The notes under the pieces were generated by a model that was given only the letters and a program-made list of their open reading frames with translations, was not told the origin of the DNA and did no database searches. DNA of 64,000 bases from Acinetobacter calcoaceticus (GTDB lineage: Bacteria; Pseudomonadota; Gammaproteobacteria; Pseudomonadales; Moraxellaceae). A program made the translations under genes and the position numbers. This document shows, piece by piece, positions 9,001 to 16,839 of the stretch. Within the stretch, counting starts at the first letter, position 1; each line of letters starts with the position of its first letter. The DNA is taken from assembly GCF_016508255.1 (NCBI RefSeq), contig NZ_JADVKT010000002.1, forward strand, positions 248,001-312,000, read 5' to 3'.

Positions 9001-9214
9001 AATTAAAGATCAAGGTGCTAAAGTATTACTGCCAATGGCGATGGAACAAGTTTTAGGGGGGAGTGATGGATCTAAGTTAAGTCAATCATTTGTTAGTCAA
9101 AATAGCTTTATGCCTTCAAGTCAGCAGAGTAATCCACTCCGAATGTTGACTCAAGGAAGCTCTGACAAAACAGCAATAACAAAAATCCAATCACCATTTG
9201 AAACGTTTGTATAA
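6047..9214 (+). CDS. vgrG: T6SS spike protein VgrG with C-terminal extension
   Basis: A 1055-residue VgrG. The gp27-like base (about residues 1-400), the gp5-like OB fold (about 435-560, with V-D-Q-W-G-R-I-K-V-R-F) and the DUF2345 beta-prism region (to about 843) are all present. Beyond this lies an extension of about 200 residues. It begins with a proline linker and a G-A-S-Y-T-V-T-D...G-K-L-D-D-K-G-F-A-R-V segment like a transthyretin-type adaptor, then a charged coiled tail. The Rhs toxin gene starts 12 bp downstream, so this VgrG most likely carries that Rhs. Two ATG codons in tandem (6047, 6050) lack a clear ribosome site. Confidence 0.92.
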   Translation: MMSHKIFQILDSLGLVAQNRVLHVQFSNPSLNSQVFLQRVEGEHTLNQGSVAELLCLSTNAHIALKQFIGCQVAIDQVTDMGQFFRTTGIITEASQGQSDGSLTIYNLTLKDPTALWHKRRNSRVFMNKSVRDISEILFKEWQGKSPLFASSLTLDTSGLTKDYDVRPFVMQSNESDYDFLTRLWRSEGINWLIDESQLLVADPNTSIQPQVLRLIDENQNYQALERRSLRYQRSSATEQFDTITQVKAERSLQPTSVHIQRWQADALQQEEGSGSVQGTQKHSEHYDNASLNLEDAWHVSPAWMQDLKGEDQATASGNSQIEQFNQNINAYHHLTSKQFTVSGNVRDSQVGYWFELNDHPELDQHDSADKEFLILSKHYYNQNNLPKELQQQLERLLPKDKLKAAQLDSQNSEQRHFAELNVVRRNIKAVPEYHPLEHRPAAHPQRAKVVGLEGESIHVDQWGRIKVRFLFTRTDDHSHDGGAGSNNNDTDSAWVDVLTPWAGAGYGARFLPRVGEIVVIDFFDGNIDRPFVVGRIHEAERHPTQFDQKGQLPDTKKLSGIRSEEVDGKGFNQLRFDDTTGQISAQLQSSHAASQLNLGNLSYPKDKAESEGRGEGFELRTDQWGAVRAGSGLLISTHKQDQAQGVHLDAVEAKQQIEGGLNNAKALSEVAKNQQTDPLEVLENLKTFIEQIEEKDQDKAAAFKQALMILTAPNSIAVASNEDIHISADAQISQTAGDSINLTTQKNLIAHAQNKISLFAAQEGARLYAGKGKVEIQAQGDGADLIARKAVQIISTEDKIEISASKEIVITAGGSQIKINGSGIFPVTGGKFEVKAGQHVFMGGGSANFSSSLPPPPKRGQGVLELLHDYSHGAFVKGASYTVTDNLGKVVNGKLDDKGFARVSGLATGSVKVLFDPDPRNPWDEASDFKRKVEWPNQNDAEGGVGITSGSKGLTETLKNDFKKLSQLSNNVKSVQQKIESVKKIKDQGAKVLLPMAMEQVLGGSDGSKLSQSFVSQNSFMPSSQQSNPLRMLTQGSSDKTAITKIQSPFETFV

Positions 9215-9226
9215 TTTGAGAAGAAC

Positions 9227-12200
9227 ATGTCACAAAATTCAGTCGTTGCACCTTTAAATACTTTTAGTCCGAAAGATTTAACAACAAAAAAAGCAGAAGT
9301 TGATAAATGGTTTAGGGAATATACAGATGGTATCGTTACAGTTGACCGACTAGAGACAATCTGTAGAAGTGTACCTGTTTTAGGTAGTGCCTTTGCTGTT
9401 GGTGATATCGTTATTGATATCATAAGTATGATAGATAAAGGTATTGATAAAGTTGAAATTTTTGATTGGTTGAATTTGGGAATCGATGTCATTGGATTGG
9501 TACCAATGGGACCAGTTGGACCTTCTGTGCGTGGCGTAGCCCGGCCAGCATTATTTTATGTAAAAAATGAATCAGAACAAATTATCAAAGCCCAAGCAAA
9601 GAAATTAGGCAAAAAAACATTAACTTCCCAAGAAGTAAAAAAAGCTTTAAGTACGGGGTTTAAAGACAGTGCAAGTGTATTTTTAACTACCATTATTGCT
9701 GAAAAAGTAGCAGGGACTTTAGAAAAATTTGCTAAAGAAGGGCAAAGTTTACTGAATCAGGTTCTAACAGAAGTTGGTAACTGGATTATCAAGCTAACAA
9801 ATGCTATTGATACTGGCTTAAAAAAACTAGTCAGTGGTTCATTAGATGGTCTTCCAAATCTTAAGCGTGCGGGCCAGCAGTCTTTAGGCGTTATAAAAGG
9901 AATATTTGAACTTGATGGAACCCGTGTAGTAAACAATGCCAAATATGCTGCTGAAAACGTTACAAAGACTGTGGGTAAAGGCTATGTCAACTTAGCCAAT
10001 TTGGTAATTTCTGAGGAAACACGAGCTAAAATTTTAGCTTTAGGCGCGAAAATAAGATCTATAGGACAAGTTGCACAAGGAAAAGTAAATAGTTTAAGTG
10101 ACCCTAATACTTTATGGACCATTGGTTGGCTATTTAGCATTATGGGGATGGTTGCTGCAAAACATCGGCAAAAAAAAGCTCAGATTAAGGCAAAAGAAAC
10201 GACCAAGGCCAATGCAAGCCATCCATCAACGCCGACTGACAAATCAAATAAACAAGCTAAGGCAGAGAATAATGCCAATCAGTGTAAAAACTGTATGGGA
10301 AGAACTGGTGGTTCAATTAGCTTTGCAATGGGTACAGAGTTCTTTACCCATGTTGATGCACAACTTGGCGGAGTAATTGAGGACAGCATTAGCCGGACCT
10401 ATGTTTCAAACCTTTATCAGATGGATGACTCTGTATTTGGAGCACGTTGGGTTACTCCATTTACTACAAAAATTTCTCGTAAATTTACATATAGTTCAAA
10501 GAAAAAAGACCATAAAGACTATTTAAATGGGCTTGAATACATCGGTTTAGATGGCCGAGCAATCAATCTGCCTGACCTAAAGAAGGGTCAAAGTATTTAT
10601 GATCCGATTGAGCAATATACTTATACAGTTTTATCAGATCAGCTGCATTTAATTGCCCATGGTGAAGATGAGAAGCGCTATTATGAAAAATACGGTGAGG
10701 ACTATCGTCTATCTTATATAGAACGTAAAAATGGTTTAAAAGTCGCTTTACGTTATGACCATGTTTCTATCGACAATAAAACAATTTTATCGGACATTTT
10801 ATTTAAACAAGACGATAATTTGCTGGTTCATTTAGCTTTGCAATTAAATCCACAAGGATTGGTTTCCGATATTTGGACAATCAAAAATGGTCAATTAGAT
10901 CGTGTTTTGGCAAGTTATGACTATGATCAACAAGGTGACTTGGTTCAGGCAACAAATGAATTTGCAGCTTCTTATTATTATCAATATAACCATCATTTAA
11001 TTATACGTTATACAGATCTTACTCAGCGTGGGATGAACCTAAAATGGGACGGTATTTTACCTACTTCGAAAGCAATTGAAGAATGGGCAGACAACGCCAG
11101 CAGTGCTTCAAAGCTGGAGTGGGATAAAGATATCCGAAAAACAACCGTGCTAGATGTTGATGGGAATAGCACCGAACATTACTATGATATTGACGGTTAT
11201 ACTTACCGTATTGTTTATCCTGATAATTTTCAAGAATGGTTTTTTAGGGACAATGCTAAGAATATCACGCTCCATATTGCTAAAGATGGTTCGAAAACTT
11301 CTTATACTTATGATGAGCGCAGTAATGTCCTGACAACGACTCAAGATGATGGTGCAACGAGTTATTTTGAATACGATGAAAAAAATCAACTCACTGGTAT
11401 GGTTGATGCCGAACAGGGACGTTGGTTTAAGCAATATGATGGTTCTGGAAACCTGATCAAAGAAATTGATCCACTCAAGCATGAAACAACTTATGCCTAT
11501 AATACTATGGGGCTGGTAACTTCTATTACTGATGCTAAAGGTGGAAGTAAATCGCTCAAATATGATGATCAAGGGAATTTAATTAGTTATACGGATTGTT
11601 CAGGTAAAGAGACCAAGTGGCAATATGATGCGCGTGGTCGTGTAGTAAGTATTGAAAATGCATTAAAACAAAAAGTTGAGTATTTTTATACTGAACTTAC
11701 CTTAGAAAATCGAGAACCTATTATAAAGGGTTTACCTCTAAATGCTTTTGGTCAACTTGAAAAGATCAAACATGCTGATGGCACAGAAGAACACTTCATT
11801 CATGATGCTGAAGGGCGTTTACTGGCACATATAGATCCTAAACAAAACATTACCCGCTATGAGTATGATGAGGCGGGTTTAATTCTGTCTCGTACAGATG
11901 CTTTAAATCACAAATTAAAATATAAATGGGATCGATTGGGACGTCTCACCCGACTCATCAATGAAAATGGTGCCAGTTACCAATTCTTCTATGATGTCGC
12001 AAGCCGACTTGTTAAAGAAATTGACTTTGATGGTAAGGAAACAGTTTACCACTACGATGAAAACTCAGGTCAACTTACAACCAGTATTGAAGTCGCATCT
12101 GCTTATGGACAAGACCTCAAAGACCGAGCTGCACCAAAAGACCGTATTCAGCAATTCATTTTTGACAGTATGGAGCGTTTAGAACAGCGTACTGCGGGTT

Positions 12201-14059
12201 ATGGTCACTATGGTTTAGAACTTGAAGAAAAGCAGACTGAAGAATTTGCCTATGATTATATGGGGCGAATTATTCAAGCTAAAAATGTTCAAAGCAATTT
12301 ACAATGGTTTTATGATGCGGCTGGCAATTTAGTAAGGGAACACCAGCAAGACTATAAAATCAATAAAACTGCGGTGTGGAAACACCAATATGATGAGATT
12401 AATGATCGAATCAAAACGATTCGTCCAGATGGACAGTTTATTGACTGGTTGACCTATGGTAGCGGTCATGTACAAAGTTTAATCGTGAATGGTCAAGACC
12501 TTGTTAGCTTTGAGCGTGATGATTTACACCGTGAAATTGCACGTCACTATGCCAACGGGGTGAGTCAAGAACAGCAATATGACTTGGCTGGTCGTTTGAA
12601 AAGCCAAATGATGTTAAGTGAACATAAAAATGGCTATCAAAACCAATATAAACCCCACAACAATGCATTAGAGCAGACCAGTCAACTGGTACAGCGTCTT
12701 TATCAATATGACAAAACAGGTGAGTTAACGGCAATTAGGGATACACGCCGTGGCAATATTGCCTATAAGTACGATCCTGTAGGGCGTTTACTTGAAGCGA
12801 GTAGTAAACTTGGAAAAGAAACGTTTAACTTTGACCCTGCCAGTAACATTATAGATTCGTATCATAGTCAGAAGGCTCAAAGCCACTTACAAAGTGAGCA
12901 AGAAAAAGACTATGGTTATAACCGTTTAGTTAATAACGTAGTTAAAGAATATCTAGATCAACAATACCAATATGATGCTTATGGACAACTCGTACGACAA
13001 AAATCGAGTCAAGGTGATTTAAACCTTGAATGGGATGTCTATGGCCGTATGGTAAAGAGCCGTAATAGTCAATACACGGCAGAATATCGTTATGATGCTT
13101 TAGGTCGACGTATTCAAAAGCGGAGTAAACATCACCATACAGGTCAAGAACAGAACATCATTTATGGATGGGATGGTGATACGCTTGCTTATGAGTCCAC
13201 AGAAGAACTGACTAAGCATTACATCTATGAAAAAGACAGTTTTGTACCAATGCTACAGGCAGTTTATTTAAGCCCAATAGAACTCCATCAAACACCAGAT
13301 TGGTCAGATAGACCTTATAATGTATATCGTGACCCGCTTTGGAAAACTGACAAACAGGGTAAAGAATTTGATGATGTATGGTTCTATCACTGCGACCATT
13401 TAGGCACACCGCAAGAAATGACCGACCATACAGGTGCAATTATTTGGAAAGCTGAATATAAAGCTTGGGGTGAGTGTAAAGCAGAGAGAGCCAAGTCGAA
13501 TTTCTTCGAAAATAGTGAAATTATTTCAAATAATATCCGTTTCCAAGGTCAGTATTTTGATGAAGAGACAGGGTTACATTACAATCGCTATCGTTATTAT
13601 TCGCCATATATAGGGAGGTTTGTTAGTCGAGATCCAATTAAGCTTGTTGGTGGTTACAATATTTATCAATATGCTTCTAATTCAATCAGATGGGTAGATC
13701 CATTAGGTTTAGCTCCTAAAAAAGAATGTAATAAACCTAAAAGAGAAGAAGAAATTATTAAACAAACAGCTTCATTTGAAGCTGCACGAAAAGAAGCCTT
13801 ACAATTAATAGGACCTTTAGTTCCAGGTACAAGGCAAGATCAAATTGGAAGTTTAGGTGAAGGGAAAGGGAAAAAAGTCGGCTTTTTTGGTATAAGTGCT
13901 GCAAAAAAAGAATATGTTCGATATAGATTGGATTATGATCCTATAAAAGGTCCTCATATCAATGTGGATGTTGGCAAAGGTATCTGTGGAAAACGCTATG
14001 CTATAAAATTCCCTGGTAATGAAAAAACATTTATAACTCTTTTAAAAAGGAATACCTAA
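9227..14059 (+). CDS. Rhs polymorphic toxin, T6SS cargo of the upstream VgrG
   Basis: A 1610-residue protein. Residues 1-350 are an N-terminal region with several hydrophobic helices and no PAAR motif. A C-x-x-C pair (Cys353/Cys356) marks the start of the Rhs part. Many YD repeats form the cocoon shell. The core ends at D-P-L-G-L (about residue 1491), and the toxin follows as roughly 115 residues. The toxin has F-E-A-A-R-K-E-A (1517), R-L-D-Y-D-P (1567) and G-P-H-I-N-V. I cannot name its family; a nuclease or RNA-targeting toxin is a guess from the basic, His-containing character. The stop overlaps the immunity start (TAATG). Confidence 0.9.
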   Translation: MSQNSVVAPLNTFSPKDLTTKKAEVDKWFREYTDGIVTVDRLETICRSVPVLGSAFAVGDIVIDIISMIDKGIDKVEIFDWLNLGIDVIGLVPMGPVGPSVRGVARPALFYVKNESEQIIKAQAKKLGKKTLTSQEVKKALSTGFKDSASVFLTTIIAEKVAGTLEKFAKEGQSLLNQVLTEVGNWIIKLTNAIDTGLKKLVSGSLDGLPNLKRAGQQSLGVIKGIFELDGTRVVNNAKYAAENVTKTVGKGYVNLANLVISEETRAKILALGAKIRSIGQVAQGKVNSLSDPNTLWTIGWLFSIMGMVAAKHRQKKAQIKAKETTKANASHPSTPTDKSNKQAKAENNANQCKNCMGRTGGSISFAMGTEFFTHVDAQLGGVIEDSISRTYVSNLYQMDDSVFGARWVTPFTTKISRKFTYSSKKKDHKDYLNGLEYIGLDGRAINLPDLKKGQSIYDPIEQYTYTVLSDQLHLIAHGEDEKRYYEKYGEDYRLSYIERKNGLKVALRYDHVSIDNKTILSDILFKQDDNLLVHLALQLNPQGLVSDIWTIKNGQLDRVLASYDYDQQGDLVQATNEFAASYYYQYNHHLIIRYTDLTQRGMNLKWDGILPTSKAIEEWADNASSASKLEWDKDIRKTTVLDVDGNSTEHYYDIDGYTYRIVYPDNFQEWFFRDNAKNITLHIAKDGSKTSYTYDERSNVLTTTQDDGATSYFEYDEKNQLTGMVDAEQGRWFKQYDGSGNLIKEIDPLKHETTYAYNTMGLVTSITDAKGGSKSLKYDDQGNLISYTDCSGKETKWQYDARGRVVSIENALKQKVEYFYTELTLENREPIIKGLPLNAFGQLEKIKHADGTEEHFIHDAEGRLLAHIDPKQNITRYEYDEAGLILSRTDALNHKLKYKWDRLGRLTRLINENGASYQFFYDVASRLVKEIDFDGKETVYHYDENSGQLTTSIEVASAYGQDLKDRAAPKDRIQQFIFDSMERLEQRTAGYGHYGLELEEKQTEEFAYDYMGRIIQAKNVQSNLQWFYDAAGNLVREHQQDYKINKTAVWKHQYDEINDRIKTIRPDGQFIDWLTYGSGHVQSLIVNGQDLVSFERDDLHREIARHYANGVSQEQQYDLAGRLKSQMMLSEHKNGYQNQYKPHNNALEQTSQLVQRLYQYDKTGELTAIRDTRRGNIAYKYDPVGRLLEASSKLGKETFNFDPASNIIDSYHSQKAQSHLQSEQEKDYGYNRLVNNVVKEYLDQQYQYDAYGQLVRQKSSQGDLNLEWDVYGRMVKSRNSQYTAEYRYDALGRRIQKRSKHHHTGQEQNIIYGWDGDTLAYESTEELTKHYIYEKDSFVPMLQAVYLSPIELHQTPDWSDRPYNVYRDPLWKTDKQGKEFDDVWFYHCDHLGTPQEMTDHTGAIIWKAEYKAWGECKAERAKSNFFENSEIISNNIRFQGQYFDEETGLHYNRYRYYSPYIGRFVSRDPIKLVGGYNIYQYASNSIRWVDPLGLAPKKECNKPKREEEIIKQTASFEAARKEALQLIGPLVPGTRQDQIGSLGEGKGKKVGFFGISAAKKEYVRYRLDYDPIKGPHINVDVGKGICGKRYAIKFPGNEKTFITLLKRNT
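13085..13603 (+). repeat. Rhs core repeat, copy A (inside the intact rhs gene)
   Basis: About 519 bp encoding the last YD repeats of the Rhs core. It recurs nearly identically at 14462-14979. Divergence begins abruptly within the conserved Y-Y-S sequence before the toxin, as expected for recombination-driven tip exchange. Confidence 0.9.
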
Positions 14060-14457
14060 TGTTGACACCGTCATTTATTTCTAAAGAACTGTTAGGTAAG
14101 GTTGAGCTAACAACCACAGATTTAGAAAATGAAATTCTTAATTTAGGGTTGAATATTAAAAGTCACGGGGTAATTGATAAAGATACTGATAAATTGAATC
14201 TTCTAGTTCAGGATGAAAGAGATTTTTTGCTTGATAAAATACGAGAAAATCTTATTGATAGACCTCTTCATGAAAAAGTGGAGGTATTTTGGTCAAACCT
14301 AAATAAATATTCAATCATATGTGAAATTGAATTTGTTATCCAAAATTTAGACAATATTTTTGATGAGGATTGGGATTTTTGGATTATAGATAAAGATAAA
14401 AAATGGATTATTGAAAGCTATCATGAAGAAGAGTTGGCAATATTCGTTATGAGTTAA
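14059..14457 (+). CDS. Candidate immunity protein for the Rhs toxin
   Basis: A 132-residue, acidic, Trp-rich cytoplasmic protein (E-D-W-D-F-W-I-I-D near the end) with no recognisable domain. It starts inside the stop codon of rhs (TAATG), the usual toxin-immunity coupling, and is much more AT-rich than the rhs core. Both points fit a specific immunity protein acquired with the toxin tip. The assignment rests on position, size and acidity, not on homology. Confidence 0.7.
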   Translation: MLTPSFISKELLGKVELTTTDLENEILNLGLNIKSHGVIDKDTDKLNLLVQDERDFLLDKIRENLIDRPLHEKVEVFWSNLNKYSIICEIEFVIQNLDNIFDEDWDFWIIDKDKKWIIESYHEEELAIFVMS

Positions 14458-14461
14458 TGCT

Positions 14462-14979
14462 TATCGTTATGATGCTTTAGGTCGTCGTATTCAAAAGCAG
14501 AGTAAACATCACCATACAGGTCAAGAACCATAACATTCTTTATGGATAATGGCGATACGCTTGCTTATGAGTCCACAGAGGAACTGACTAAGCATTACAT
14601 CTATGAAAAAGACAGTTTTGTACCAATGCTACAGGCAGTTTATTTAAGTCCAATAGAACTCCATCAAACACCAGATTGGTCAGATAGACCTTATAATGTA
14701 TATCGTGACCCGCTTTGGAAAACTGACAAACAGGGTAAAGAATTTGATGATGTATGGTTCTATCACTGTGACCACTTAGGTACACCGCAGGAAATGACCG
14801 ACCATACAGGTGCAATTATTTGGAAAGCTGAATATAAAGCTTGGGGTGAGTGTAAAGCAGAGAGAGCCAAGTCGAATTTCTTCGAAAATAGCGAAATTAT
14901 TTCAAATAATATCCGTTTCCAAGGTCAGTATTTTGATGAAGAGACTGGATTACATTACAATCGCTATCGTTATTATTCG
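14462..14979 (+). repeat. Rhs core repeat, copy B (orphan cassette)
   Basis: The second copy of the 13085-13603 segment, 518 bp and about 1.38 kb downstream in direct orientation. Apart from scattered synonymous changes, it differs by a small disrupted patch near 14527-14561, and the reading frame is the same after that patch. Confidence 0.9.
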
Positions 14980-15471
14980 TCATATGTTGGTCGGTTTATA
15001 AGTAAAGATCCTATTGGATTGTTAGGAGGCGATAATAATTATGCTTATGCACCTAATCCTATTAATTGGATTGATCCATTAGGTTTACAAAAAAGTAAGG
15101 ATCCTGCTAGACAAAAATGTCCGACAGGAAAATGTAAGCATCCTGAAATTGAATCTCATGCTAATAGTTATAATGAGGCTAGACGGATGGCAATGCAAAA
15201 ATCTGGTCTAGATAAGGCTGTTTCAACTATTCCATTTATTGCAGATATTGGCCCTCGTAAAGGAGAGGTTGTAGGAAGCCAATCTATAGATGGAATGAAT
15301 CATTGGCGTATAGATTATGACCCTAATTCAAATAAACAGTTTCATGTTAATTGGAGAAAAATTTATCAAGACAAAAAGACTGGCAATTGTATTATGGAAC
15401 GTGGAGCAATATTAGTTTCTGGCGGTAAAGATGCCTATCTACAAAAAATTGAGAGAATGCCTAAGTTATGA
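14462..15471 (+). pseudogene. Displaced Rhs C-terminal toxin cassette (orphan tip)
   Basis: This repeats the last core segment of the upstream Rhs, starting abruptly behind the immunity stop. A net one-base deletion near 14527-14561 breaks the frame early. An internal ATG at 14542 reopens 309 residues: 177 residues of Rhs core to D-P-L-G-L, then a different toxin of about 130 residues (S-Y-N-E-A-R-R-M-A, H-W-R-I-D-Y-D-P, Q-F-H-V-N-W). There is no VgrG or N-terminal delivery part, so it is probably silent unless recombination joins it to the full gene. Its immunity gene follows with an ATGA overlap. Whether the internal ATG is used is unknown. Confidence 0.8.
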
Positions 15472-15908
15472 GTTTACTTAAAGATATTGAAGATTTTTGT
15501 ACAACATATGAGATTGATTTTTCAACAATGCCATTACATTTAACTGATGAAATTAATGATTTTATGAACCCTTTATGGCAGGGAACAACAGGGAAAATGA
15601 ATTGGGAAATCACCAATACAGACTTTTTAAAAGTGAATTTCCCAAATGAAATTGATAATAGTGTGATAAATAAAATTATCTCGAATTTGAAATTTAAATT
15701 ATTAAATGAGGAGAGCGTGTATTTATATTTTTCTGGATCTGAACCAGTGATTAAGATAAATATTAACGAATTTTTTCTGAATTTATTTAACTTCATGGAT
15801 GAATTTTGTTTTCTGGATTTTATTTATTTTTTAACTATAGATAATACTAAAAAAGATATAAATTTAGGGGAGTTGAGAATTTTTGAATATATATGTGGAA
15901 CTGTCTAA
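15468..15908 (+). CDS. Candidate immunity protein for the orphan Rhs toxin
   Basis: A 146-residue, strongly acidic, AT-rich protein without signal peptide. Its ATG overlaps the stop of the orphan toxin (ATGA). It has a Phe/Leu/Ile-rich C-terminal half (L-N-L-F-N-F-M-D-E-F-C-F-L-D-F-I) and no sequence likeness to the first immunity protein. It matches the second toxin by position. Keeping such a gene protects against kin that deploy that toxin even if the local toxin is silent. No known domain is recognised. Confidence 0.65.
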   Translation: MSLLKDIEDFCTTYEIDFSTMPLHLTDEINDFMNPLWQGTTGKMNWEITNTDFLKVNFPNEIDNSVINKIISNLKFKLLNEESVYLYFSGSEPVIKININEFFLNLFNFMDEFCFLDFIYFLTIDNTKKDINLGELRIFEYICGTV

Positions 15909-16068
15909 TTTATTAAATTGTAATACTTTTCATCATCCTAAAGATAAAGAGCATCCATGTTCGCATTAGCATGCAGCTCCAGCTATGATGGATAATGGTC
16001 AAGTGAGGACTAATAATCAAGGTGCTTGGAAATATATTTCAAGTGGGCTAGTGGTTACTCATGACTAG
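15909..16068 (+). pseudogene. Remnant of a third Rhs-type toxin tail
   Basis: In the frame of 15919-16068 about 50 codons read C-N-T-F-H-H-P-K-D-K-E-H-P-C-S-H, an internal stop (TAG at 15967-15969), then H-A-A-P-A-M-M-D-N-G-Q-V-R-T-N-N and G-A-W-K-Y-I-S-S-G-L-V-V-T-H-D before TAG at 16066-16068. The composition looks like genuine coding sequence, with a His/Cys-rich head typical of metal-binding toxin tips. It stands directly before another immunity-like gene. It is inferred to be the broken end of an older displaced toxin, whose Rhs core part is gone. Confidence 0.5.
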
Positions 16069-16085
16069 TGATAAGGAGCGCATGA

Positions 16086-16601
16086 ATGAAAAGAATTACA
16101 GCACTTAAGATTAAACAAAGACAAAATCTGAATCTATCAAATTTTATTAAGGATACTAATTTAAAATTTAAATTTTTAGATAGTTCAGACAAGTTGTCTG
16201 TCGATGAAAGTATTGATTTTTACAATGAAATATTGTCTGTAAAAAAATCAAATCAGATGTTGATAGAAGCTACAGAAACACAAGATAAGGTTTTAATAAG
16301 TAAAAAGATCATTAATTTTATTAAGAATATTTCTGATGAAGATCTTTTATTTAATGTATCTTTTAGTCAATATGAAACATTTTTAGATGATGGCGAATAC
16401 TATAATATTTCGCCTTTACCTGTTTTTAAATTGAACAAGAATCAAATTTCATTTTTATTTGATTGTTATATATATAACAATCTTTATTTTCTGGAAATTA
16501 TTTCTGATAATTTTAAGTTAGTGTTAGATAGTTATGCTGGAAATACAAATTCATTAGAACCTGATTTACCAACGTATGAATATTTTGAGGAAATTAAGTA
16601 A
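16086..16601 (+). CDS. Immunity-like orphan protein
   Basis: A 171-residue, very AT-rich gene with a good AAGGAG site (16073-16078) 7 bp before its ATG. The product is Asn/Ile/Phe-rich and acidic in its second half, with no signal peptide and no domain I recognise. It follows the decayed toxin tail and ends in a terminator, making it the last gene of the island. By position it is the immunity partner of the lost third toxin, kept after the toxin decayed. Confidence 0.55.
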   Translation: MKRITALKIKQRQNLNLSNFIKDTNLKFKFLDSSDKLSVDESIDFYNEILSVKKSNQMLIEATETQDKVLISKKIINFIKNISDEDLLFNVSFSQYETFLDDGEYYNISPLPVFKLNKNQISFLFDCYIYNNLYFLEIISDNFKLVLDSYAGNTNSLEPDLPTYEYFEEIK

Positions 16602-16673
16602 ATATAAATTTAGTATATTTTAAAACTTAAAGGCACAATTTTCTTATAAATTCTCAAAAAATTAAAAACTTTT

Positions 16674-16712
16674 AAAAGTGAATTAATAGCGTAAGTTGTT
16701 AATTCACTTTTT
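16674..16712 (+). terminator. Rho-independent terminator closing the first vgrG/Rhs island
   Basis: A 13-bp perfect stem (AAAAGTGAATTAA at 16674-16686, TTAATTCACTTTT at 16699-16711) with a 12-base loop. It runs into T-rich sequence and has A-rich sequence on the other side. Confidence 0.82.
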
Positions 16713-16777
16713 ATATTTATCACGGATAGCATTCTCATCCATTCTTGTAGTCGTATGGTTAAGTTTTTCTTCATAAA

Positions 16778-16807
16778 ATAGACAGATGTGTCTGTATTTT
16801 ATAAAAT
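16778..16807 (+). promoter_or_regulatory. vgrG-2 promoter with palindromic operator over the -35 box
   Basis: TAGACA (16779-16784) and TAAAAT (16802-16807) are separated by 17 bp. The -35 lies in the dyad AGACA-GATG-TGTCT. This is the same layout as at 5988-6017, and the conservation continues (TTTTATAAAATA, then ATC..GAC) toward the start codon. The two upstream regions are thus homologous, but the four central bases differ while the arms are kept, which supports selection on the dyad. Confidence 0.6.
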
Positions 16808-16839
16808 AATGCCAATCCTGACAAAATTTTCATAAAAAG

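Noticed and set aside
13212..13439. 75-residue minus-strand frame, repeated at 14588-14815
   Set aside because: Its duplication is explained by the Rhs core repeat on the plus strand; the plus frame is the conserved one.
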